Assembly (NCBI RefSeq): GCF_009647655.1
Contig: NZ_WJFD01000003.1
Location: 124,001-188,000 of the forward strand
Origin: Chitinophaga sp. SYP-B3965
GTDB taxonomy: Bacteria; Bacteroidota; Bacteroidia; Chitinophagales; Chitinophagaceae
Length of the DNA: 64,000 nucleotides
Direction of reading: 5' to 3'
Shown here: positions 35,807 through 44,572 of the stretch, piece after piece
How the letters are laid out: each line of letters starts with the position of its first letter
How positions within the stretch are numbered: position 1 is the first letter of the stretch
Notes under the pieces: generated by a model
The model's input: the letters and a program-made list of their open reading frames with translations, nothing else
Told to the model about the DNA's origin: nothing
The model's database searches: none
Translations under genes and position numbers: made by a program

Positions 35807-37426
35807 CTAGTATCCGGGGTTCTGCTTTATATTAGCATTCCCCTGTATTTCCTGAATAGGGATCGGCCACACATAATCACGATCCGGGTTAAATTTCCGG
35901 GTTTCCACCACCACAGCTTGTCCGGTTGCAGGATTGGTAGCTCCCATCACTGTTACGCCCATCACTTTATCCGCTATCTTCCATCTTCTGATATCAAACC
36001 AGCGGCTGCCTTCAAAAGCCAGTTCTATTCTCCTTTCACGACGATATAGTTCACGCATTTTTGCTTCGCTGTTGTAAACTGCTGCATCCACATTCGGCAT
36101 GTTGGAGCGGTTACGGATCTCGTTAAGATAATTGATCACATCCGGATCATTCCACTGACCACCTTCCACCAATGCTTCTACCCTCATCAGCATGATATCC
36201 GCAAGGCGGAAGATCATAAAGTCCAATGTTCCGGTAGAAGGCCTTGTTCTGTCCATAGACACATCGCAGTATTTCCTTACAAAATATCCGGTACGTGATG
36301 AGTTAATAGCACCGATCGCACATGGATTAGGAGCAGGTGCAAAAGGATTCACTGCTGTATAAAAAACCGCGCCGGGATAAACGATCGTAGCGGCCAAACG
36401 GGGGTCCCGGTTATTTTTAAAATTGGGATCTTTCCTGTAGGCTGCTATACTGTCTGCACCCAGTTCGAAGATCGTTTTACCTTGTCTCGTTTCATATTCG
36501 TCCACAAAACTTTGTGTGGGATTCACGTTAGCTGTGCCGGCAGCATTAGGTGGTGCAAGCCGTAAATATACACCTTGCTGCAACTGGTTGGAAAGGATCC
36601 TTTCTTTATTGAATTCTCCTTTATACAGGAAGAGGTTCAGGTAATTATCTGTGGCGGCGGGTTTGTACAATTCGTACATCTTTCCACCGGCAGGATCAGT
36701 AAGGTCTACCACTTCTTTTGCTGTAGTAGCAGCTTCAGGATATTTAAGCGCATTCAGCAGGGCAAATGTTTTGATAGACAGCGCCGCACCTTTTGTAACT
36801 CTGTAAGGAAGATCACCGCTATAGCTATATGGAAGGCCTGCAGCACATTCTGTCAATTCGGAAGTAACAAAGTTGAGGATCTCTTCTTTGGTACTCTTCT
36901 TCAGATAAGAGTCATTGGGACCTACATCTTCTTTTACGATAGGAATTTCTCCATAGTACATGAACAGTTCCAGGTGGAAAAGCGCCCTGTATGTTCTTAC
37001 TTCCAGCATATACTGCGCAAGTTTGTCAGGATCAACATATGCTTTGCCTGCATATTTGAGGAACCTGTTGCAGGTGCGTATTTTCAGGTAGGCATCACGC
37101 CAGAAAGGGAAGATCAGCATGTAAGCAGAAGATGGCGGATTGGAGTTACCATTGCCCAGTGCAAACTGGTTGATCTCCGGAAGAAAGTTGGCCGTCCATA
37201 CCGCATCATCCGTTAACGCGCTGAGAGATATCCGGCTATTAGGGCCGTATTGAAAACCACCTGTAGGAAGTTGGGACGCAAGGAACTGCATCACAGCAAT
37301 GAGTTGTTGATCTGTTTCCCAGAATTTTTCGTCTACCGTATCGATCGGGTTATCCCTGGTAAGAAAATCCTTATCGCAGGAAGTAACACTGATCAGCAGC
37401 AATAGGCACAGTAATATTTTTTTCAT
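35807..37426 (-). CDS. RagB/SusD family nutrient-binding lipoprotein
   Basis: The 539-residue protein has a lipoprotein signal (MKKILLCLLLLISVTSC) and the SusD landmarks. These are the N-terminal DKDFLTRDNP, tetratricopeptide-like helices in the middle, and the C-terminal block RRERRIELAFEGSRWFDIRRW. SusD proteins cap SusC barrels and bind substrate on the surface. It follows its SusC partner by 9 bp. No glycoside hydrolase is in the operon, so the substrate cannot be inferred. Confidence 0.94.
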   Translation of the reverse strand: MKKILLCLLLLISVTSCDKDFLTRDNPIDTVDEKFWETDQQLIAVMQFLASQLPTGGFQYGPNSRISLSALTDDAVWTANFLPEINQFALGNGNSNPPSSAYMLIFPFWRDAYLKIRTCNRFLKYAGKAYVDPDKLAQYMLEVRTYRALFHLELFMYYGEIPIVKEDVGPNDSYLKKSTKEEILNFVTSELTECAAGLPYSYSGDLPYRVTKGAALSIKTFALLNALKYPEAATTAKEVVDLTDPAGGKMYELYKPAATDNYLNLFLYKGEFNKERILSNQLQQGVYLRLAPPNAAGTANVNPTQSFVDEYETRQGKTIFELGADSIAAYRKDPNFKNNRDPRLAATIVYPGAVFYTAVNPFAPAPNPCAIGAINSSRTGYFVRKYCDVSMDRTRPSTGTLDFMIFRLADIMLMRVEALVEGGQWNDPDVINYLNEIRNRSNMPNVDAAVYNSEAKMRELYRRERRIELAFEGSRWFDIRRWKIADKVMGVTVMGATNPATGQAVVVETRKFNPDRDYVWPIPIQEIQGNANIKQNPGY

Positions 37427-37435
37427 AAAATTACT

Positions 37436-40400
37436 TTATAATTTAATGTTCACACCCAGTGTATAGAACCGCATGAGCGGATATGTATTATCAGTTCCTT
37501 TTGTTTCCGGATCAAGATATTTCATGCCGGTAAATGTAAAAGGGTTCTGGGTGTTGAAATAAACGCGGGCATTGGTGATGCCTGCTCTTGTAAACAGTGG
37601 TGATTTGATCGTATAGCCGATCTGTATAAAACGGATCCTTACAAAGGCGCCATTTGTACGCCAGTAATCAGAGAAGCGCGCATTATCTGTAGGGCTTGGT
37701 GTTATACGGGGATAAGCTGCATCTGTGTTAGTGGGCGTCCAGGTATCCTGTTGCCATACCATGGGCGTTCCGCCACCACCACTGAGGTTTAATGGTGTAA
37801 TGTACCTTCCGCTGTAAAACACATCTGATGCGGTAAATCCATTCAGTAATGTTTCAACATCAAAGTTTTTAAATCCAAGGCGTACGTTCAGGAAGTAATT
37901 GGCTTGTGGATTGGTATTACCGATCGTTGTTTGATCTGCTTCTGTAATGGTGCCATCATTATTCAGGTCCATGTAGCGGATATCACCTGCTACCTGTGTT
38001 GGTCCGGAAGGCGTTTTGGATCCTATCATAGGTACACCGGCATCCACATCCTTTTGTTGTAACAGTCCCATCGCACGATATCCGTAAGCAGTTCCTATCG
38101 GTTGGCCTTCCTGCTGGATAGTATTCCCGGAGAAATAAGGACCGTCTTTAAGGCTCAGGATGGAATTTTTATAATAAGAGTAACCCGCATTAAAGTTGAG
38201 GGAAACTGCTTTGATACTAGTACCATAATTCACGGCAAACTCCCATCCTTTGTTTCGCACACTACCTGCATTGATAGGCTGAGGGCCGATGCCGGAAGAA
38301 TAAGAGAGCGGGGCGCTCAGCAGGATATTTTCTGTGAGTTTGTTGTACCAGTCGAAAGTAAAGTTCAGTTTATCTTTGAACAATCCAATATCTACACCGG
38401 CGTCCAGCATTTTTACGCTTTCCCATGTGAGGTCAGGGTTACCGATCGTAGCTTCCGTACCATTCGTATTGGTAGTGCTCTGGTATTTGTACAATCCGAT
38501 GCCCTGGTTATTACCAAGCAGGCCGTAAGATGTACGCAGTTTGAGGTTGCTGATGAATTTCACGCTCTGCATAAAAGGTTCTTTATGCATGTTCCAGCCT
38601 GCTGCTACAGAGGGGAAATATCCCCACTTGTTACCCTTCCCGAACTTAGATGAACCATCTGTGCGTAAGGTGCTTTCAAAAAGATATTTATCAGCAAAGA
38701 TATAATTGACCTTCACAAAATAGGAGGCCAGTGTAGCTTCAGCGAACTGGTTGGACTGATCAGGATTATCTGTTTCACGCGTAACACCGCCCAATGCATA
38801 GATCGTGTGTTTATTATACGTTTTGGTATAATCCACCGTAGCGGCCATGTATTGATAATTCCGTTTGTAAATGGCGGAAGTATGCGCAGCACCGTATTGG
38901 AAAAGCAAGGCGTTGGTATAATAATCAAGGAAGTTATAAGCATCACGGGAAGTGATATTACCCGTACTTAATAAACGGAACAGGTATTGTCCTTTTAATT
39001 TCAGGCCGGGAAGGATCTCCCATTGCGGTTGAAAATTGATGGAGATATTATCTTCACGGGATTTGGTAAAACCACCTTTCTCCAGTTCTGCTATGGGGTT
39101 CAGCATCTCTCCGTAGTTGCCATAAGCCTGGTAACCGTCTGACGCACGTAAGGGATATTTGGCTACAACATTAGGTGGGATCCTGAATGTTTCATACAAT
39201 ATATATCCTGCACCATCCCCGTCCTGGAAGTTGGTATAGCGATTAATAGGACGGCTTGTTTCTCTTCTTGAAAGGGATAAGTCGAGATACATAGATAAAT
39301 TTTCACGCAGTGTAACACTTGTATTCGCTCTCAGGGAATATCTTTCGGCAGACGTTTGATTGATAATACCATCCTGCTGCAGGTAAGTACCATTCACCGC
39401 AAAGCGGGCCTGGCTGTTACCACCCGTTACACCAACGGAATGTTGCTGGGAGAACGCCTGGTCTTTCAGTACCAGGTTTTTCCAGTCTGTATTAGGATAA
39501 AGCAATGGATCAACACCATCACGTGTTTTCTGTATAACATCAGCAGCATAAATCGGATTGCCACCGATATTAGTCTGCGCGGCATTCACCATTTCCATAT
39601 AGGTAGGCGCATCTACAAATTCAGGCAGGTAGGCGGCTTTCTGAAAACCGGCAAATCCATCGTACACAATATGCACCTGACCAGCCTGGCCACGTTTGGT
39701 AGTAACGATGATCACACCATTAGCAGCTCTTGATCCATATATAGATGCAGCTGCTGCATCCTTCAATACCGTTACACTTTCCACCGTTACAGGGTCCACA
39801 TCGTTGATATTGGTGGGAACACCATCTACCAATACAAGCGGAGCCGTTGTGCCGAGTGTAGAGATACCGCGTATTTTAATAGCTGCAGCATCACCACCAG
39901 GAAGGCCGGAACTTTGTGTTACCGTAAGGCCCGTAATACCTCCCTGCAAAGCCTGAGATAATTGTGTGATAGGTTTACCTTCTATATTCGACTTCACATT
40001 CAGAGAGCTGATGGAATTGGCCAGGTGTTTCATCTTCTGTTCAGAGTAACCTGTTACCACTACCTGATCCAGCGTGGAAACATTTTCCGGCAATGCAATT
40101 GTAAGGTTGTCCCTGTTATTGATAACCGGATACTCAAAAGACTTATAACCGGTATGAGAAAAGATGAGCACTTCTCCCGCACGCACTTTCAGTTCAAAAT
40201 TACCTTTGTCATCTGTAGTGGTGGCACGGTTCTCTCCCTTTACGATCACCGTAGCGCCAGGTATAGGTATGGGAGGTTCTCCCGTATCAAACACCCGTCC
40301 GTTTATCTTGAAAAGACTGTCCGCAGATGATGATGTGGCCCGGCTTTCGTCCTCACGGATGATGATCTTGTTTTCGAGTGCAGTATACTTTAAGGGAAAT

Positions 40401-40690
40401 GGACGAAGTAATTCATCCAGCACACTTTTGAGCGGTTTGTTACTGGCAGACAGGCTAACTCTATTCCTGTTCTGCAACACATTCCCACCATAGGTAAATG
40501 AAACCTTTCCCTGTGTGGCAATCTTGTCCAATGCATTTTTCAGTGTTTCCTGTTGCAGGTCAATAGTCACAGGGTTATTCAATACGCCTTGTGCAAATGT
40601 GGTGCGAAAAGGAAAAAATGATACAATGATTATTAGCGCAGTTTTCATTCGTGAAAGCAAAAAACCTGCGATAGGTATATTTTTTTTCAT
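37436..40690 (-). CDS. SusC/RagA TonB-dependent transporter with STN signalling domain
   Basis: The 1084-residue transporter has a signal peptide ending near FRTTFAQ, a secretin/TonB N-terminal (STN) domain (about 42-115), a carboxypeptidase-regulatory-like domain (about 127-200) and the SusC linker VVVTGYSEQ. The plug contains LVLVDGVP and VLKDAAAASIYGSRAANGVI, and a large barrel ends FYTLGVNIKL. The STN domain indicates a receptor that signals through FecR to an ECF sigma factor, and both genes lie just upstream on the same strand. Its own promoter may be recognised by that sigma factor, since no TAnnTTTG is seen in 40691-40839. Confidence 0.95.
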   Translation of the reverse strand: MKKNIPIAGFLLSRMKTALIIIVSFFPFRTTFAQGVLNNPVTIDLQQETLKNALDKIATQGKVSFTYGGNVLQNRNRVSLSASNKPLKSVLDELLRPFPLKYTALENKIIIREDESRATSSSADSLFKINGRVFDTGEPPIPIPGATVIVKGENRATTTDDKGNFELKVRAGEVLIFSHTGYKSFEYPVINNRDNLTIALPENVSTLDQVVVTGYSEQKMKHLANSISSLNVKSNIEGKPITQLSQALQGGITGLTVTQSSGLPGGDAAAIKIRGISTLGTTAPLVLVDGVPTNINDVDPVTVESVTVLKDAAAASIYGSRAANGVIIVTTKRGQAGQVHIVYDGFAGFQKAAYLPEFVDAPTYMEMVNAAQTNIGGNPIYAADVIQKTRDGVDPLLYPNTDWKNLVLKDQAFSQQHSVGVTGGNSQARFAVNGTYLQQDGIINQTSAERYSLRANTSVTLRENLSMYLDLSLSRRETSRPINRYTNFQDGDGAGYILYETFRIPPNVVAKYPLRASDGYQAYGNYGEMLNPIAELEKGGFTKSREDNISINFQPQWEILPGLKLKGQYLFRLLSTGNITSRDAYNFLDYYTNALLFQYGAAHTSAIYKRNYQYMAATVDYTKTYNKHTIYALGGVTRETDNPDQSNQFAEATLASYFVKVNYIFADKYLFESTLRTDGSSKFGKGNKWGYFPSVAAGWNMHKEPFMQSVKFISNLKLRTSYGLLGNNQGIGLYKYQSTTNTNGTEATIGNPDLTWESVKMLDAGVDIGLFKDKLNFTFDWYNKLTENILLSAPLSYSSGIGPQPINAGSVRNKGWEFAVNYGTSIKAVSLNFNAGYSYYKNSILSLKDGPYFSGNTIQQEGQPIGTAYGYRAMGLLQQKDVDAGVPMIGSKTPSGPTQVAGDIRYMDLNNDGTITEADQTTIGNTNPQANYFLNVRLGFKNFDVETLLNGFTASDVFYSGRYITPLNLSGGGGTPMVWQQDTWTPTNTDAAYPRITPSPTDNARFSDYWRTNGAFVRIRFIQIGYTIKSPLFTRAGITNARVYFNTQNPFTFTGMKYLDPETKGTDNTYPLMRFYTLGVNIKL

Positions 40691-40839
40691 ACCTTTATTT
40701 CGTTACGTAATTAGTAATTACCGCTTGTATATACAGTACAGCAGTTATTCTTTTAATGTCAATGCATAATGATCCCGGTCACGCCGGGATTTTTATCTGG
40801 CGCTAGTTTACCATGCTGGAATAATTTTAGTGAAAGATC

Positions 40840-41808
40840 CTATTTATGTATTTCCCATCCCGTGGAGGTTTGTTTTAACCGTGCATTATACGTTAAGCTG
40901 ATCTGTTGTAATACCACGTCCAGTTTATCTTTCTTCTGATCAAAGTCCCCGTAGTAAGTGATCCCCTGTAGCTGTTTATCAAGCCTGATAGTAGTGTTGT
41001 AGGTCCTTTCGATATCGCTGATCACATTCTTTAAAACCTCTCCTTCATATTTGAACACCCCTTCTTTACGTGCCAGTGCTGCAGTTGCATCGGGATAATC
41101 TTCTTTCTTCAGCTTTCCGCTTGCTGTATTAAAAACGGCCCGCTGATAAGGAGACAGCAGCACTTTGTTAGTATTTGCATCCACGCTTACTTTACCGGTC
41201 AGCAATACTATTTCTATATCCGCACGATCGTTATAAGCCTGCACATTAAAGGTGGTGCCAAGTACAGTGGTATTGGTTTTACCGGTATGTACAATGAAAG
41301 GATGTTCGTCATCTTTGGCTACATCAAAAAAGGCCTCTCCCTGGAGCGTTATTTCCCTTGAATTCTCCCGATAGCTCAGGCTACTGGCGGGTGCAAGCCA
41401 TATACTTGTACCATCTGCTAATTGGAATTGTCTCCTTTCCCCTTTCAGGGTGGTCACATGTATCTCCCGGTTCAATATCCCCGTCATATAATCACGGCCA
41501 AAATAAAGCGTAGTAACTAATAGCGCCAATGAAGCAGCGATGGATAAGCTGACAATAGTACGTCTGCGTAAATGAACAACCCGTTTTTCTTTGAGGAAGG
41601 TTTTACCTGCCACCTGCTGGTATACCTGTTTCAGCGCTTCTTTCATATCTTCCTGCTCAGCCTCAGTGGTGTCAGATGCCAGTAATTCATTGCGCACTAA
41701 TCTCCTGAGGTCGCTTTCGCCCTCTTTGGAATCAAAATACTGCAATAAAAAGGTGACCTCCTCCGGAGAGCATTCATTATTCAGATAACGTTTAAACAAT
41801 TCTTCCAT
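40840..41808 (-). CDS. FecR family anti-sigma factor
   Basis: The 322-residue protein has an N-terminal cytoplasmic helical region, one membrane helix at about residues 86-106 (TIVSLSIAASLALLVTTLYF) and a periplasmic FecR domain (GERRQFQLADGTSIWLAP, GEAFFDV, VLGTTFNVQAY). A C-terminal DUF4974-type domain follows. It should hold the adjacent ECF sigma inactive until the STN domain of its SusC partner signals substrate binding. It starts 51 bp after the sigma gene. Confidence 0.95.
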   Translation of the reverse strand: MEELFKRYLNNECSPEEVTFLLQYFDSKEGESDLRRLVRNELLASDTTEAEQEDMKEALKQVYQQVAGKTFLKEKRVVHLRRRTIVSLSIAASLALLVTTLYFGRDYMTGILNREIHVTTLKGERRQFQLADGTSIWLAPASSLSYRENSREITLQGEAFFDVAKDDEHPFIVHTGKTNTTVLGTTFNVQAYNDRADIEIVLLTGKVSVDANTNKVLLSPYQRAVFNTASGKLKKEDYPDATAALARKEGVFKYEGEVLKNVISDIERTYNTTIRLDKQLQGITYYGDFDQKKDKLDVVLQQISLTYNARLKQTSTGWEIHK

Positions 41809-41859
41809 TAATAGCTAATACGGGGTTGTTGACTTTTCTCCCTGCTCCCTGAAAAAAAA

Positions 41860-42462
41860 TTATTTAAGGAGAAGGCGGATGATACAAAAGGAGAGTAAAG
41901 TAGCAATATGGTCAGAGAGAAGTATATGTTGGCGGATAGCGCGGGTGGCTTTCAGGAGATGGTCACTGATGGTAGATACAGAGATCCCCATCAGCAGGCT
42001 CACTTCCTTATAACTTTTCCCCTCAAACTTACACAGTTCAAATACACGTTTGCGCTGGGGTGGTAAAAGGTTGATGGCCCTGTTCAGGATAACGTTCTTC
42101 TCCCGTTCATAGATACCTTCTTCCACATGCAGGTAAGGTTCTGAGGTAAGGTACATCAGCTGTTTACCCAGCTTTTTGTCCTGTGCGGCTTTCCGGAAGA
42201 AATCCACTACACAGTTCTCTGCAATGCGAAAAAGGTAAGAGCGGAAAGATCTGTCAGGGTCCAGCGTATAGCGCTTTTCCCATAACCGGATAAATACTTC
42301 CTGTAATATTTCCCGGGCAGCTTCGTCCTTCTTTGTCAGTTTCAGGAGAAAACCGAACATCCTGGGACTGTACAGATCGTATAACTGTGCAAAAGAATGT
42401 TCATCCCCAGCCTGAAGCTGAAGGAGTAATTCTCTTTCACTGATGATAGGTCTGCTTTTCAT
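41860..42462 (-). CDS. ECF RNA polymerase sigma-70 factor (left system)
   Basis: The 200-residue sigma factor has region 2 (LYDLYSPRMFGFLL...REILQEVFIRLWEKR) and region 4 (LPPQRKRVFELCKFEGKSYKEVSLLMGISVSTISDHL), with no regions 1 or 3. A hydrophobic tail (IATLLSFCIIRLLLK) is typical of Bacteroidota ECF sigmas paired with FecR. It is the first gene of the minus-strand sigma-FecR-SusC-SusD series. Confidence 0.95.
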   Translation of the reverse strand: MKSRPIISERELLLQLQAGDEHSFAQLYDLYSPRMFGFLLKLTKKDEAAREILQEVFIRLWEKRYTLDPDRSFRSYLFRIAENCVVDFFRKAAQDKKLGKQLMYLTSEPYLHVEEGIYEREKNVILNRAINLLPPQRKRVFELCKFEGKSYKEVSLLMGISVSTISDHLLKATRAIRQHILLSDHIATLLSFCIIRLLLK

Positions 42463-42625
42463 GCAAGAACAAAGAAAACTAAATAATCTTAAATCCTGTA
42501 TTAAGTATAAATTAAGATAAAAAAATCCCCTGTCCGGGAAATAAGTAAGATTGGTTAAAATACTATCATTTTACAAGCGGCAAATTTTTGGCTATCTTAC
42601 AAGCCAAACCAAAAGCTGATAATTA
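42463..42625. promoter_or_regulatory. shared intergenic region between two divergent ECF sigma genes
   Basis: These 163 bases must hold promoters for both regulatory cascades. I see no perfect TAnnTTTG in either direction. A direct repeat TTACAAGC occurs at 42571-42578 and 42597-42604 (26-bp period) upstream of the right-hand sigma gene, and TATCTTAC at 42593-42600 could be a degenerate -7 box. These are weak signals. Confidence 0.4.
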
Positions 42626-43210
42626 TTGTCAGAAATCCAACCAAATCACGAACGCGAACTGCTGTTGCTAGTATCCCGGGGTGATGAACAGGCCTTTGAG
42701 AGATTGATCTATCTATACTCGGAGCGCGTATTCTTCCACGCACTTACTTTCGTCAAATCATGGCACCAGGCGGAAGAGCTCGTACAGGATATCTTTATGC
42801 GCATCTGGCAGAAACGCGACAAGCTGCAGCAGGTAGAGAACTGGGATAAATACCTTTTCACCGTCAGCAAAAATTTCCTGATCAATGCCATACGGCGCGC
42901 GGGGGAAAAGCTTGAGTTGGGCGAAGCGGATGATATACCCGATCTGCTCACACCCGATCAGCAGCATGAAAACAAGGAATTGCGCATCCTGCTGGATAAG
43001 GCCATTCAGCAACTACCAGAACAGAAACGCGCAGTTTTTACCATGATCCACCTGGAAGGTCAGAACCAGGAAAAGGTGGCCCAGGCATTAGGTATTGCCA
43101 CCCGCACCGTGCGCTGGAACCTGGTTTCCGCCATAAACGAGATCAGGGATTTTCTGCATCGCCACGCGGTTGAGCCGCTTGCTGTTCTTTTGCTGCTTTG
43201 TTCCCTCTAA
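42626..43210 (+). CDS. ECF RNA polymerase sigma-70 factor (right system)
   Basis: The 194-residue protein has region 2 (LIYLYSERVFFHALTFVK...EELVQDIFMRIWQKR) and region 4 (LPEQKRAVFTMIHLEGQNQEKVAQALGIATRTVRWNL) and ends in a hydrophobic tail. The start must be TTG at 42626, since a stop lies two codons upstream and no ATG occurs before region 2. TTG may keep expression low. It is transcribed away from the left sigma gene and leads the sigma-FecR-SusC-SusD series on the plus strand. Confidence 0.93.
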   Translation: MSEIQPNHERELLLLVSRGDEQAFERLIYLYSERVFFHALTFVKSWHQAEELVQDIFMRIWQKRDKLQQVENWDKYLFTVSKNFLINAIRRAGEKLELGEADDIPDLLTPDQQHENKELRILLDKAIQQLPEQKRAVFTMIHLEGQNQEKVAQALGIATRTVRWNLVSAINEIRDFLHRHAVEPLAVLLLLCSL

Positions 43211-43263
43211 AAAAACTTAACTGTTTGTTGCCGCTTTTCTCCGTTAAGGGTGTCTATAGGTGT

Positions 43264-44436
43264 ATGCATGAGAAGCAATCTATAGCCGAACTGATAGAGA
43301 AACATAACCGGGGAGTATTGTCTGCCACCGAAAAGGAGGCCTTTTTTCAATTATTTGAAAGGGATGATCTTGATCCGGAGGTAGAGAGTTATTTATGGCA
43401 AAACTACCAGCAGCAGGCGGAAACCACTGTCTGGCCGGAAGAGTTCCGTGAGCTGTTCGCAGCACGGATGGCCAAACGTATTATCCGGTCTTCACAGCCT
43501 ATCCGCAGTTTGCCATCCCGCAAAACCCACTGGTGGCGGTATGCAGCAGCAGTGCTCCTTATTTTCGCCGGATCAGTGGCTTTTCTCCTCACCACAAAAC
43601 AGCCCTCCCCAACAGATATAACAGTCCGGTCCGTGGTTTTACCTGGAACAAATGGCGCTGTGCTTACACTGGCCGATGGTACACAAGTGGTGCTGGACAG
43701 CCTGGGTAATGGTGTGGTGGCTTCCCAACAGGGAGCGAAAGTAGTACTGAAGAACGGTTTGCTGGAATACCAAAATACCGGCAATCCCACAGAGGCCAGT
43801 TATAATACACTGAACATTCCCCGTGGACGGCAGTTTCGGTTGACATTACCGGATGGCTCCAGGGTATGGCTCAACGCTGCCAGCTCCATAAAATATCCAA
43901 CGGCCTTTGCCGGAAAGGAAAGAATGGTGGAAGTGAACGGCGAAGCATTTTTTGAAGTAGAAAAAGATGCTGCCAAACCCTTCATCGTCAAAGTAAATAA
44001 CAGCACTGCTATTGAGGTATTGGGTACCAGCTTCAATGTAAATACTTACGAGCAGGAGGATATGATCAAAACAACATTGGTGGAAGGTGCCATCAGCATG
44101 AAAACGGATAGCGACCGCCAGATCCTCAAACCCGGCCAGCAGGCACAACTACAGGCCGGCAGATCCATGAAGATCGTAAGCAACATCAACATCAGCCAGG
44201 TAACAGCCTGGAAGAACGGATATTTTGATTTTAATGATGCAGACCTGCCCGTAATGATGCGCCAGCTGGAAAGATGGTACGACATACAGGTGGTATATGA
44301 AGGAAAAGTACCGGATGTTACTTTCAAAGGAAAGATGGACAGGAACGTACAGTTGGCTGATATGGTAGGCTTCCTGAAAAGCTTCGGAATAAAGGCCAGC
44401 ATGCAGGAACGCAGATTAATCATTTCCGGCTCATGA
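43264..44436 (+). CDS. FecR family anti-sigma factor (right system)
   Basis: I placed the start at the ATG 43264-43266 (MHEKQSIAELIEKHNRG). The frame opens earlier and overlaps the sigma gene, but that part is not family-like. The 390-residue protein has an N-terminal cytoplasmic domain, a membrane helix at about residues 92-110 (YAAAVLLIFAGSVAFLL) and a FecR domain (GRQFRLTLPDGSRVWLNAAS, GEAFFEV, VLGTSFNVNTY). A DUF4974 C-terminus follows (MMRQLERWYDIQVVYEG). It should regulate the preceding sigma factor in response to the SusC that follows. Confidence 0.94.
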   Translation: MHEKQSIAELIEKHNRGVLSATEKEAFFQLFERDDLDPEVESYLWQNYQQQAETTVWPEEFRELFAARMAKRIIRSSQPIRSLPSRKTHWWRYAAAVLLIFAGSVAFLLTTKQPSPTDITVRSVVLPGTNGAVLTLADGTQVVLDSLGNGVVASQQGAKVVLKNGLLEYQNTGNPTEASYNTLNIPRGRQFRLTLPDGSRVWLNAASSIKYPTAFAGKERMVEVNGEAFFEVEKDAAKPFIVKVNNSTAIEVLGTSFNVNTYEQEDMIKTTLVEGAISMKTDSDRQILKPGQQAQLQAGRSMKIVSNINISQVTAWKNGYFDFNDADLPVMMRQLERWYDIQVVYEGKVPDVTFKGKMDRNVQLADMVGFLKSFGIKASMQERRLIISGS

Positions 44437-44476
44437 GATAAACAATTCAACCATAGAACACCCCATACCTTCTGAA

Positions 44477-44510
44477 TAAAAAAGCCGCCACGAGTTGCAG
44501 TCGCAGCGGC
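44477..44510 (-). terminator. terminator-like hairpin facing the minus strand
   Basis: GCCGC (44484-44488) pairs with GCGGC (44506-44510), with further imperfect pairing inside. On the minus strand the hairpin is followed by T7. No minus-strand gene ends here, so it might stop antisense transcription or be incidental. Confidence 0.35.
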
Positions 44511-44572
44511 CATATAGTTCAGATGTTTTCGAATGAATATTACTAGTACACTTTCTTCAACAACCAAACCAA